Below, in pieces: positions 54,537 to 64,000 of a stretch of 64,000 bases of DNA. The DNA comes from Gammaproteobacteria bacterium. Lineage in GTDB: Bacteria > Pseudomonadota > Gammaproteobacteria > Enterobacterales > Permianibacteraceae. The translations under genes were made by a program, and so were the position numbers. The stretch spans positions 466,680 through 530,679 of the forward strand of contig JACPFT010000005.1 in the NCBI GenBank assembly GCA_016182845.1. The letters run 5' to 3'. Under the pieces are notes generated by a model. That model was not told the DNA's origin and did not search any database. It worked only from the letters and a program-made list of their open reading frames with translations. Every line of letters begins with the position of its first letter. Positions within the stretch are counted from its first letter, which is position 1.

Positions 54537-57128
54537 ATGAACACTGCCTACCGCAAATCCCTTCCCGGCACGGCCCTCGAGTACTTCGACGCCCGCGCCG
54601 CGGTCGAGACGATCCAGCCGGGCGCCTGGGTGCGCCTGCCCTATACCTCGCGCGTGCATGCCGAGAACCTGGTGCGCCGTTGCGAGCCGGAAATCTTGAG
54701 CGAGTGCCTGAGCCAGCTCATCGAGCGCAAGCGCGAGCGGGATTTTCCCTGGTTCCCGGCCCGCGTGGTCTGCCACGACATCCTGGGGCAGACCGCCCTC
54801 GTGGACCTGGCTGGCCTGCGCGATGCCATCGCCGATCAGGGCGGCGATCCCGCCCTGGTGAATCCGGTGGTGCCGGTGCAGCTCATCGTCGACCACTCCC
54901 TGGCGGTGGAATGCGGTGGTTATGATCCGGAAGCCTTCGCCAAGAACCGCGCCATCGAGGATCGCCGCAACGAGGATCGCTTCCATTTCATCGACTGGAC
55001 CAAGAAGGCCTTCAAGAACGTCGATGTGATCCCGCCGGGCAATGGCATCATGCACCAGATCAACCTGGAGAAGATGTCGCCGGTGATCCATGCCGACCAG
55101 GGCGTGGCCTATCCGGACACCTGCGTCGGCACCGACAGCCACACGCCCCACGTGGACGCCTTGGGCGTGATCGCCGTGGGCGTCGGCGGTCTCGAGGCCG
55201 AGAACGTCATGCTGGGCCGCGCGTCCTGGATGCGCCTGCCGGAAATCGTCGGCGTCGAGCTGAGCGGCAAGCCCCAGCCCGGCATCACCGCCACCGATAT
55301 CGTCCTCGCCTTGACCGAGTTCCTGCGCAAGTCCAAGGTGGTGGGCGCCTATCTGGAGTTCTACGGTGTAGGCGCCGCCGCCCTGACTCTGGGCGATCGG
55401 GCGACCATCTCCAATATGGCCCCGGAATACGGCGCCACGGCGGCTCTCTTCGCCATCGACGAGCAGACGATTCGCTATCTGAAGCTGACCGGCCGCAGCG
55501 ACGAACAGGTCAAGCTGGTGGAGACCTATGCCAAGGAAGCCGGCCTGTGGGCCGATTCCCTGGCGCAGGCCGAGTACGAGCGCGTGCTGCGTTTCGACCT
55601 GTCCGGCGTCGTGCGCAATATGGCCGGCCCGTCCAATCCCCATGCCCGCGTGGCGACAAGCGAGCTGGCGGCCAAGGGCATTGCCGGCGCGTGGACCGAA
55701 ACGCCTGGCCAGATGCCGGACGGGGCGGTGATCATCGCCGCCATCACCAGCTGCACGAATACGTCCAACCCGCGCAATGTCATCGCCGCCGGCTTGCTGG
55801 CGCGCAATGCCAACCGTCTGGGGCTCGCCCGCAAGCCCTGGGTGAAGACCTCCCTGGCGCCCGGCTCCAAGGCCGTGCAGCTGTATTTGCAGGAAGCGGA
55901 CCTGGAGTCCGAGCTGGAGCAACTCGGCTTCGGCGTCGTGGCCTTCGCCTGCACGACCTGCAACGGCATGTCCGGCGCCCTGGATCCGGCAATCCAGCAG
56001 GAAATCATCGAGCGCGATCTCTACGCGACCGCCGTGCTCTCCGGCAACCGCAACTTCGACGGTCGCATCCACCCCTATGCCAAGCAGGCCTTCCTGGCCT
56101 CGCCGCCCCTGGTGGTGGCCTATGCCATCGCCGGCACCATCCGTTTCGACATCGAGAAGGACGTGCTGGGCGTGGCGGACGGTCGCGAAATTCGCCTCAA
56201 GGACATCTGGCCCACGGACGAGGAGATCGACGCCGTGGTCCGTTCCTCGGTCAAGCCGGAGCAGTTCCGCAAGGTCTATGAGCCGATGTTCACCTTCGCG
56301 ATGGATTCGGGCGAGACGGTCAAGCCGCTCTACGATTGGCGCCCCCAGTCCACCTACATCCGCCGCCCGCCCTACTGGGAAGGCGCCCTGGCCGGGGAGC
56401 GCACGCTCAAGGGCATGCGTCCGCTGGCCATCCTGCCCGACAACATCACCACCGACCACCTGTCGCCATCCAATGCCATCCTGCTGGACAGCGCGGCCGG
56501 CGAATACCTGGCGAAGATGGGCCTGCCCGAGGAGGACTTCAACTCCTACGCGACCCACCGCGGCGATCACCTGACCGCCCAGCGCGCCACCTTCGCCAAT
56601 CCCAAGCTCTTCAACGAGATGGTGCGCAAGGCCGACGGCACGGTGCGGCAGGGCTCCCTCGCCCGCGTCGAGCCGGAGGGCCAGGTCATGCGCATGTGGG
56701 AAGCCATCGAGACCTATATGGAGCGCAAGCAGCCGCTGATCATCATCGCCGGCGCCGACTACGGCCAGGGTTCCTCCCGCGACTGGGCCGCCAAGGGCGT
56801 GCGTCTGGCCGGCGTCGAGGCCATCGCCGCCGAGGGCTTCGAGCGCATCCACCGCACCAACCTGATCGGCATGGGCGTCCTGCCCTTGGAATTCAAGCCG
56901 GGCGTGAACCGCCTGAGCCTGGAGCTCGACGGCACGGAGACCTACGATGTCGTCGGCGAGCGGCGGCCGCGTGCCGAGCTGAGCCTGGTGATCCATCGCC
57001 GCAACGGTGAACGGGTGGATGTCCCGGTCACCTGCCGCCTGGATACGGCGGAAGAGGTGTCGATCTACGAGGCCGGCGGCGTGCTGCAGCGGTTTGCCAA
57101 GGACTTTTTGGAGTCAGTGAACGGATAA
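54537..57128 (+). CDS. acnD: Fe-S 2-methylcitrate dehydratase AcnD
   Basis: AcnD dehydrates 2-methylcitrate, giving a 2-methylaconitate isomer that PrpF then isomerises; together they replace the cofactor-free PrpD. The 863-residue product is an aconitase-family protein with cluster ligands C406 (TSCTNTSNP), C472 and C475 (ACTTCNGMSG). GTDSHTPHVDALG and DYGQGSSRDWAAKG are substrate-binding signatures. The ATG at 54537 begins MNTAYRKSLPGTALEYFDA, typical of AcnD rather than AcnA. prpF is the expected next gene but is displaced here by repeats and a DUF559 gene. Confidence 0.95.
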   Translation: MNTAYRKSLPGTALEYFDARAAVETIQPGAWVRLPYTSRVHAENLVRRCEPEILSECLSQLIERKRERDFPWFPARVVCHDILGQTALVDLAGLRDAIADQGGDPALVNPVVPVQLIVDHSLAVECGGYDPEAFAKNRAIEDRRNEDRFHFIDWTKKAFKNVDVIPPGNGIMHQINLEKMSPVIHADQGVAYPDTCVGTDSHTPHVDALGVIAVGVGGLEAENVMLGRASWMRLPEIVGVELSGKPQPGITATDIVLALTEFLRKSKVVGAYLEFYGVGAAALTLGDRATISNMAPEYGATAALFAIDEQTIRYLKLTGRSDEQVKLVETYAKEAGLWADSLAQAEYERVLRFDLSGVVRNMAGPSNPHARVATSELAAKGIAGAWTETPGQMPDGAVIIAAITSCTNTSNPRNVIAAGLLARNANRLGLARKPWVKTSLAPGSKAVQLYLQEADLESELEQLGFGVVAFACTTCNGMSGALDPAIQQEIIERDLYATAVLSGNRNFDGRIHPYAKQAFLASPPLVVAYAIAGTIRFDIEKDVLGVADGREIRLKDIWPTDEEIDAVVRSSVKPEQFRKVYEPMFTFAMDSGETVKPLYDWRPQSTYIRRPPYWEGALAGERTLKGMRPLAILPDNITTDHLSPSNAILLDSAAGEYLAKMGLPEEDFNSYATHRGDHLTAQRATFANPKLFNEMVRKADGTVRQGSLARVEPEGQVMRMWEAIETYMERKQPLIIIAGADYGQGSSRDWAAKGVRLAGVEAIAAEGFERIHRTNLIGMGVLPLEFKPGVNRLSLELDGTETYDVVGERRPRAELSLVIHRRNGERVDVPVTCRLDTAEEVSIYEAGGVLQRFAKDFLESVNG

Positions 57129-57133
57129 TGCAG

Positions 57134-57176
57134 CCCCCTCTCCCCCGGCCCCTCTCCCGCGAGGGGAGAGGGGAGT
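57134..57176. repeat. R2 repeat, left flank of the DUF559 unit
   Basis: A 43-base R2 copy beginning CCCCCTCTCCCCCGG and ending CGAGGGGAGAGGGGAGT, six bases after the acnD stop. It is a direct repeat of the copy at 57607-57649 with 42 of 43 bases identical. Confidence 0.9.
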
Positions 57177-57215
57177 TAAATCAGCCAAGGGCTTGAATGG
57201 ATGCGCTTTTTTAAG

Positions 57216-57254
57216 CCCCTCTCCCCTCGCGGGAGAGGGGTTGGGGAGAGGGGG
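57216..57254. repeat. R2 repeat, inverted internal copy
   Basis: CCCCTCTCCCCTCGCGGGAG ... TTGGGGAGAGGGGG, an R2 copy in the opposite orientation to its two neighbours, ending 23 bases before the DUF559 start codon. Paired with the left copy it could form a long hairpin. Confidence 0.88.
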
Positions 57255-57277
57255 ATAACGCAAATGGGAGAGAGGGA

Positions 57278-57661
57278 ATGGATTCCCACAACTTCGCCAA
57301 AAGCCTGCGGCAGAACATGACCGACGCAGAGCAGCGGCTCTGGCGTCATTTGCGCGCGCATCGTTTCAATGGCGAGAAGTTCCGCCGTCAGCAGCCTCTA
57401 GGCCCTTATGTGGTGGATTTCGTCCATTTTGGCTCGCGTGTGATCGTAGAGGCGGATGGCGGGCAGCATAATGATCCCGACTATGATGCCATACGAGATG
57501 CGTGGCTGAAGGCTCAGGGATATCAAGTCCTGCGCTTTTGGAACAATGAGGTTTTACTCAATACCACTGCGGTACTTGAGCTAATTCTTAAGGCTATCAG
57601 CCTTGCCCCCCTCTCCCCCGACCCCTCTCCCGCGAGGGGAGAGGGGAGTGAAACTGGATGA
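57278..57661 (+). CDS. DUF559 Vsr-like endonuclease-fold protein
   Basis: A 127-residue DUF559 protein of the PD-(D/E)xK / very-short-patch-repair nuclease group. Likely active-site residues are D47 (VVDFVHF) and E58, D60 and H64 (VIVEADGGQH), embedded in the family context LRAHRFNGEKFRRQQPLGPY and YQVLRFWNNEVL. GGGAG seven bases before the ATG is a good ribosome site. Base use is visibly richer in A and T than in acnD and prpF, suggesting transfer. The last 18 residues (PLSPDPSPARGEG and ends) are translated from an R2 repeat. It separates acnD from prpF. Biological function is unknown; DNA nicking or repair is inferred from the fold. Confidence 0.88.
   Translation: MDSHNFAKSLRQNMTDAEQRLWRHLRAHRFNGEKFRRQQPLGPYVVDFVHFGSRVIVEADGGQHNDPDYDAIRDAWLKAQGYQVLRFWNNEVLLNTTAVLELILKAISLAPLSPDPSPARGEGSETG
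57607..57649. repeat. R2 repeat, right flank inside the DUF559 3' end
   Basis: 43 bases, CCCCCTCTCCCCCGA to CGAGGGGAGAGGGGAGT, a direct copy of 57134-57176. It is read through in frame by the DUF559 gene, whose stop lies 10 bases further on. Confidence 0.9.
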
Positions 57662-57667
57662 GGACCA

Positions 57668-58861
57668 ATGACCCACCACCCCCAAATCAAGATCCCCGCC
57701 ACCTATATGCGCGGCGGCACCAGCAAGGGCGTGTTCTTCCGCCTGGAAGACCTGCCCGAGGCCGCGCGCCAGCCCGGGCCGCGCCGCGACGCGTTCCTGA
57801 TGCGCGTCATCGGCAGTCCCGATCCCTATGCCAAGCACACCGACGGCATGGGCGGCGCCACGTCCAGCACCAGCAAGTGCGTGATCATTTCCAGGAGCAG
57901 CCAGCCCGATCACGACGTGGATTACCTCTACGGCCAGGTCGCCATAGACCAGGCCTTCGTGGACTGGAGCGGCAACTGCGGCAATCTGTCCACGGCGGTC
58001 GGACCCTTCGCCATCGCCATGGGCTTCATCGACCCGGCGCGTCTGCCGCGCGATGGCGTGTTCGCCGTCAGGGTCTGGCAGGCCAATATCGGCAAGACCA
58101 TCATCGTGCACGTGCCCATCGCCAACGGCGAGGTCCAGGAGCTCGGCGATTTCGAGCTGGACGGCGTGACCTTCCCGGCGGCGGAAATCGTCCTGGAATT
58201 CCTGGAGCCGGCCGACGAGGGCGAAGGCGAGGGCGGCGGGTCCATGTTCCCCACCGGCAACCTGGTGGACGATCTGGAAGTGCCCGGCGTCGGTAGCTTC
58301 AAGGCCACCATGATCACGGCCGGGATTCCGACCATCTTCGTCAACGCGGCGGATATCGGCTATACCGGCACCGAGCTGCAGGAGGCCATCAACGGCGATG
58401 CCCAGGCACTGGCCCGCTTCGAGACCATTCGCGCCCACGGCGCCCTGCGCATGGGCCTGATCAAGTCGCTGGACGAGGCCGCCAAGCGCCAGCACACGCC
58501 GAAGATCGCCTTCGTGGCGCCCGCCACCGACTACGTGGCGTCCAGCGGCAAGGCCGTCAGGGCCGGGGACATCGACCTCGTCGTGCGCGCCCTGTCCATG
58601 GGCAAGCTGCACCACGCCATGATGGGCACTTGCGCCGTGGCCATCGGCACCGCCGCCGCCATCCCCGGCACCTTGGTCAATGCCGCCGCCGGCGGCGGCG
58701 AGCGCCAAGCCGTGCGCTTCGGCCATCCCTCCGGCACCCTGCGGGTCGGCGCCGAGGCCAGGCTCGTGGACGGCCAGTGGACGGTGACCAAGGCCATCAT
58801 GAGCCGCAGCGCACGCGTCCTCATGGAGGGCGCCGTGCGCGTGCCGGGGGATTGTTTCTAG
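57668..58861 (+). CDS. prpF: 2-methylaconitate cis-trans isomerase
   Basis: PrpF isomerises the 2-methylaconitate released by AcnD so that it can be rehydrated to 2-methylisocitrate. The 397-residue product has the two-domain diaminopimelate-epimerase-like fold. Signatures include YMRGGTSKGVFF at the N-terminus, TSSTSKCVIIS with the catalytic lysine region, and WSGNCGNLSTAVGPFA around the conserved cysteine. Its ATG at 57668 is only six bases after the DUF559 stop, so expression may depend on translation or transcription through the inserted unit. A strong terminator ends the operon. Confidence 0.95.
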   Translation: MTHHPQIKIPATYMRGGTSKGVFFRLEDLPEAARQPGPRRDAFLMRVIGSPDPYAKHTDGMGGATSSTSKCVIISRSSQPDHDVDYLYGQVAIDQAFVDWSGNCGNLSTAVGPFAIAMGFIDPARLPRDGVFAVRVWQANIGKTIIVHVPIANGEVQELGDFELDGVTFPAAEIVLEFLEPADEGEGEGGGSMFPTGNLVDDLEVPGVGSFKATMITAGIPTIFVNAADIGYTGTELQEAINGDAQALARFETIRAHGALRMGLIKSLDEAAKRQHTPKIAFVAPATDYVASSGKAVRAGDIDLVVRALSMGKLHHAMMGTCAVAIGTAAAIPGTLVNAAAGGGERQAVRFGHPSGTLRVGAEARLVDGQWTVTKAIMSRSARVLMEGAVRVPGDCF

Positions 58862-58882
58862 GCGCGTCGCTCCCATTCGGAC

Positions 58883-58908
58883 AAGGGATGGCCTGCCATC
58901 CCTTTTTT
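58883..58908 (+). terminator. intrinsic terminator after prpF
   Basis: 10-bp stem AAGGGATGGC / GCCATCCCTT with a two-base loop, followed by TTTT. Confidence 0.9.
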
Positions 58909-58947
58909 ATGCCTGGTTGTTTTTTGACCAAAAGCGACGAAAGAGCA

Positions 58948-58976
58948 TGACATCCGCCGCGTCCGCCACTATGATG
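58948..58976 (+). promoter_or_regulatory. sigma-70 promoter for rhlE
   Basis: ATGACA (58948-58953), 17-base spacer, TATGAT (58971-58976), about 120 bases before the rhlE start. One of the best promoter matches in the window; the long leader may contain regulatory structure. Confidence 0.65.
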
Positions 58977-59097
58977 CGCCCACCTCATTCGGCGCGACAC
59001 CAATGCGCCCACCGACCCGCTTCCTGCGAGTCGTAATCCCCACCCGTCTGATTGGTGCCGCGTTCCGACGCGGAGGTCGGGTGTTCTGGTAGGTACC

Positions 59098-60644
<1,547 letters not shown>

Positions 60645-60648
<4 letters not shown>

Positions 60649-62702
60649 TCCGCGAGCTTGATCAGGCGGCGCAGGCCTTCCCGGTGCTGCGCCGCCATGC
60701 TCCGATAGGCTTGTTCGATGGCGCGAGTGGTCCTGGCCGTGTCAAACAGCGGGGCATGCTCCCGCGCTTCGGCGAGCCGTCGGCGCAAATCCCTGAGCCG
60801 CTCCGGCGACCGGGCCAGGCTTATGGCCAGACGCACGTAGCCGTCCCGGTCCGGTGCGACCAGCTCGGGCAGACCGACGGCGTGCAAGAGGCTGGCCGCC
60901 ACCCGCCCTGCGAAGGTTTCGCCCAGGAAGCTCGAGACTGGACAACCGGCCCAGAGCGCGTCGCTGGCGGTGGTGTGGGCGTTGTAGGGCCAGGTGTCGA
61001 GGAAGAGATCCGCCCGGCGGTACAGGGCCAGGTAATCGGCGTTGGCGCGGAAGTCGGCGAAGATCAGGCGCTCGGCATCCAGCCCGCGCGCGCTGAACTC
61101 CCGGCGCCAGTTGGCGCGCAAGACCTCGTCGCCGGCCCGGGCCAATAGCCAGAGCACGCTGCCGGGCACGGCGCTCACGATCTCGGCCCAGGCATCGAAC
61201 ACCGCCGGGTTGAACTTGTAGCTGTTGTTGAAGCAACAGAACACGACCCCGTTTTCCGGTAAGCCCAAGTCCGCGCGGCTGGGCGTCTCCGGGCTGATCT
61301 GCCGTTCCCGGTCGTTGATCTGGTAGCTGCCGGGCAGGAGCACCAGGGTCTCGCTGTAGTCGGCGGCATGCTCGGCCGGGGTGACGATGGCATCGCCCAA
61401 GAGGTAGTCCACCAGGCCCTCGCCCATGCTGCCCGGGTAGCCCAGGTAGTTGACCTGGATGGGCGCCGGCCGGTAGGCCAGGACGGCGCTGGGGGCGTTC
61501 TCGGTATGTCCCTTCAGATCCACCAGGATGTCGATGCCGTCCTCGGCGATGCGCCTGGCCAGGGCCTCGGCGCGCCAGCCGCGCGCCTCGACGAAGTGCT
61601 CGAAGGCGGCTTCCATACGCCGGCGCAGCGGGCTTTCGTCATCGGGGCCTGTTGAATAGGCAAAGATTTCAAAGGCTTGTCTGTCATGCCCCTCGATCAT
61701 GCCGGCGATCAGCAGGGCCGTGGCGTGCTGGTGCAGATCGGCGGAGAGATAACCGATGCGCAGGCGCCCCTCGCTCAAGGGACGCTGCGGCAGGGGCGCG
61801 ACGCCCAGGTAGCGCCGGCTCCACAGCGCGCCGGCCCGGCGCTGCTCGGCGCGCGTGCCCGGATCGCTCAGGAAGCTGAACGGTGTCAGATCGGGCAGGC
61901 CGTCGCGCAGGGCCTTGCGGAAGCTGGCCTGCCAGGCGTCCAGTTCCCGCCAATCCCCCTGCCGCTTCTTGAGGAAGAGCAGCTCCGACAGGGCCGGGCC
62001 ATGGGCCGGGTCCAGCGCAAGGGCCTGCTCCAGGCTGGTCAGCGCCTCGGCGCCCTGGCCGCAGGCCTCCTGGCACTGGCCGCGCAGGAACCAGAGATTG
62101 GCATCGCGCTCCGCCGGAGCGATGCGCTCCAGCGCGACAAGGGCTTGGTTCGCCTGACCCTGCTGTCGCAGCAGGTCGGCATGCAGGGCGCGCAGGGTCG
62201 CGGCCTCCTGCCCAGCCAGCAGCTTGGCGGCCTGGGTCAGCTTGCCCTGGGCGCGCAGGGCCAGGGCCAGATTGAAGAGCGAACCGGTGTGGCCGGGCCG
62301 GCGCTTCAGGGCTTGCCAGGCGGCCTTTTCGGCGGCTTCGGCCTGGCCCTGGCGCAAGCGCAGCGCCGCCAGGGCATTCCAGGGCTCGTGACGAGCCGGC
62401 TCGCGGGCCAGGGCTTCGCCCAGGGCGGCGTCCGCCTCGGCCATGAGCCCCAGAGCCTGGAGCACTTGCGCGTAATTGAGCCAGGCCTCGCCGGCCCCGG
62501 GCGCTAGGCGCAGGGCCTGCTCGATGCGCGCCCGGGCGGCGGCGTGCTGGCCGGCCTGGTGCAAGAGGATGCCGGAATAATGCCAGGCCTCGGCATGCCG
62601 GGGCGCGGCCTTGAGCAACTGCTCGTAGAGCGCGAAGGCCTGTTGCAAGCGGCCTTGCTGGTGCAGGGCCTGGGCTTCCCGGAAGGTCAGTGCCAGATTC
62701 AT
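60645..62702 (-). CDS. TPR protein with O-GlcNAc transferase-like (SPINDLY/GT41) C-terminus
   Basis: A 685-residue soluble protein. Residues about 1-270 form tandem tetratricopeptide repeats (for example [20 protein letters not shown]). The remainder matches the OGT/SPINDLY C-terminal glycosyltransferase region (GT41) with [51 protein letters not shown] and [18 protein letters not shown]. Members glycosylate protein Ser/Thr, or Asn in some bacterial systems; the sugar and target are unknown here. The ATG shares ATGA with the ansA stop, so the two are translationally coupled on the minus strand. Confidence 0.9.
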
Positions 62703-63712
62703 GCCGACAGCTCGCCGCGCAAGTTCTTCTGCATATTCTCACGGATGGCGTCGGGCGCCAGGCCCAGGCTGAACAAGTAGAACAGCTTGGCGAGGGCGGC
62801 CTCCGTGGTCATGTCGAAACCGCTGACCACGCCGCAGTCGCGCAGGGCGTTGCCGGTCTCGTAGCCGCCCATGTCCACGCGCCCGCGCGGGCACTGGGTG
62901 ATGTTGACGATGACCGCGCCCCGGTCGCAGGCCTCGGTGAGCACGGCCAAGAGCGCCTTGTTTCGGCTGGGCGCATTGCCCATGCCATAGGTCTGCAGGA
63001 CCAGGCCCTGGACCGGATGGGCCAGGAACTGGCGCAGCATCTCGGCATTGATGCCCGGGAAGATGGGCAGGGCGGCGATCATGGGCGGCTCGATACGGCG
63101 TACCGACAGAGGCTTGAGCGGTTTTTGCAGCAGTAGCTCGTGGCGGATCTGGATGTCCGTGCCCATACGCACCAGCTCGGGGTAGTTCGGCGAATCGAAG
63201 GCGTCGAAACCCGAGGCATCGACTTTCCGGCTGCGGTTGCCGCGTAAGAGGCGGTTGCGGAAATACAGGCCCACTTCCGGAATGGGCGCATGGGCGGCCA
63301 GGTAGAGCGCGCCGATCAGGTTATCGCGGGCATCGGAGCGCAGCTCGCCCACCGGGATCTGGGAACCCGTCAGAATGACCGGTTTATGCAGATCCTCAAG
63401 CATGAAGGACAGGGCCGAGGCCGTGTAGGCCATGGTGTCCGTGCCGTGCAGGATCACGAATCCGTCGTAGTGGTCGTAATGCTTTTCAATGTCGGCGGCG
63501 ACCAGGGCCCAGTGCTCCGGCGCCATGTTCGCCGAGTCCAGGATGGGGCTGAACTCGCTGATGGTGTATTCCGGCATGTCCTCGTGCTGAAACTCCGGAA
63601 AGCGGCGCAGCTCGGCCTCGAGGAAACCGGGCACCGGCACGAAACCCTGGGCCGATTTCTGCATGCCGATGGTGCCGCCGGTATAGGCGATATAGACGCG
63701 TTTCTTGCTCAT
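62699..63712 (-). CDS. ansA: type I cytoplasmic L-asparaginase
   Basis: AnsA hydrolyses asparagine to aspartate and ammonia in the cytoplasm. The 337-residue product lacks a signal peptide, as expected for type I. The catalytic residues occupy the E. coli positions: T14 (TGGTIGM), T91-D92 (HGTDTMAYTASAL) and K163 (SRKVDASGFD). Its stop overlaps the start of the downstream TPR/OGT-like gene (ATGA). The pairing is not an obvious pathway link. The N-terminus MSKKRVYIAYTGGTIG supports this start. Confidence 0.95.
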   Translation of the reverse strand: MSKKRVYIAYTGGTIGMQKSAQGFVPVPGFLEAELRRFPEFQHEDMPEYTISEFSPILDSANMAPEHWALVAADIEKHYDHYDGFVILHGTDTMAYTASALSFMLEDLHKPVILTGSQIPVGELRSDARDNLIGALYLAAHAPIPEVGLYFRNRLLRGNRSRKVDASGFDAFDSPNYPELVRMGTDIQIRHELLLQKPLKPLSVRRIEPPMIAALPIFPGINAEMLRQFLAHPVQGLVLQTYGMGNAPSRNKALLAVLTEACDRGAVIVNITQCPRGRVDMGGYETGNALRDCGVVSGFDMTTEAALAKLFYLFSLGLAPDAIRENMQKNLRGELSA

Positions 63713-63765
63713 TGCCGGCTCGCGGGAAAAAGCCCGATTCTACCAGTACGCCCAGCATACCGTAG

Positions 63766-63883
63766 GTCCGACTTCAGTCGGACAGGGCTACCGTTCCGCT
63801 GAAGTATTGTAGGTCGGGTTAGCCCAGCGGGCGTAACCCGACAACAGGTCCGGGGCAATGTCGGGTTACGCTGCGCTAACCCG
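63766..63883. repeat. R4 palindromic repeats at window end
   Basis: Three palindromes: GTCCGAC-TTCA-GTCGGAC (63766-63783), TCGGGTTA ... TAACCCGA (63814-63841), and TCGGGTTA ... TAACCC (63861-63882), the last two with related sequence (GGGTTAGCCC/GGGTTACGC). A dispersed intergenic element family common in gammaproteobacteria. The rest of 63713-64000 shows no gene I can support; it is cut by the window end. Confidence 0.8.
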
Positions 63884-64000
63884 TATATGGACTCCTCCCG
63901 GCTTGCAAGCTGTCGCCTCGTTGTCTTCGGGTATCGACTGCAACCGTATATCCGGCTTCTCGGTGGACCCGTAACGGGTCCGAGCCATGATGGTTGTTCG

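Noticed and set aside
57134..57649. Possible CRISPR array because of repeated GC-rich units
   Set aside because: Only three copies, in mixed orientation, at irregular spacing, with a gene between them and no cas genes.

Overview
The window is a chromosomal segment from a GC-rich gammaproteobacterium. Three conserved blocks support this: fimV-truA-accD-folC-dedD-cvpA-purF, folD next to a tRNA cluster, and tig-clpP-clpX-lon-hupB-ppiD. All three are arranged as in Pseudomonas, Aeromonas and Shewanella relatives. I cannot name a genus from sequence alone. A Shewanella-like PPP phosphatase, a CadC-type regulator fused to a TolB-like propeller, and a large TonB receptor fit an Alteromonadales- or Xanthomonadales-like envelope lifestyle. 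No prophage, CRISPR array, integrase or classical insertion sequence was seen.

Layout. 1-8.2 kb: end of fimV, then truA and accD-folC-SPOR-cvpA-purF (tRNA modification, fatty-acid, folate and purine synthesis). 8.2-17.8 kb: a PlsC-like acyltransferase, a periplasmic-propeller diguanylate cyclase, gamma-glutamyltransferase, and a two-gene FIST (NosP-like) plus GAF/PAS/GGDEF/EAL operon, so c-di-GMP signalling is prominent. 17.8-20.1 kb: a lipoprotein and folD on the minus strand, then six tRNA genes (Pro, Arg, His, Lys, Leu, Lys) behind a near-consensus promoter. 20.2-29.2 kb: the protein quality-control block tig, clpP, clpX, lon, hupB, tRNA-Asp, ppiD, with sigma-32-like promoters before clpP and lon. 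29.3-38.7 kb, minus strand: fabI, a dppABCDF-type peptide ABC transporter, sdaA, and an exported PPP-family phosphatase.

38.8-48.1 kb is the most accessory-looking part. A TonB-dependent receptor lies divergently beside a membrane winged-helix/propeller regulator. Next comes a three-gene minus-strand envelope operon: a b-type cytochrome fused to an ethylbenzene-dehydrogenase-like heme domain, a DUF1566 lipoprotein, and a phosphoesterase with a DNRLRE domain. 48.4-64 kb: nudL, pabB, a class I fumarase, the AcnD/PrpF-type methylcitrate genes prpB-prpC-acnD-prpF for propionate use, rhlE, a TPR/OGT-like glycosyltransferase, and ansA.

Dispersed palindromic repeats of at least four families (R1-R4 below) sit between genes. 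The most notable arrangement is a small DUF559 (Vsr-like nuclease fold) gene lodged between acnD and prpF. It is bracketed by near-identical 43-bp R2 direct repeats, with a third R2 copy inverted just upstream and the right-hand copy encoding the protein's C-terminus. This looks like a compact repeat-plus-nuclease mobile unit.
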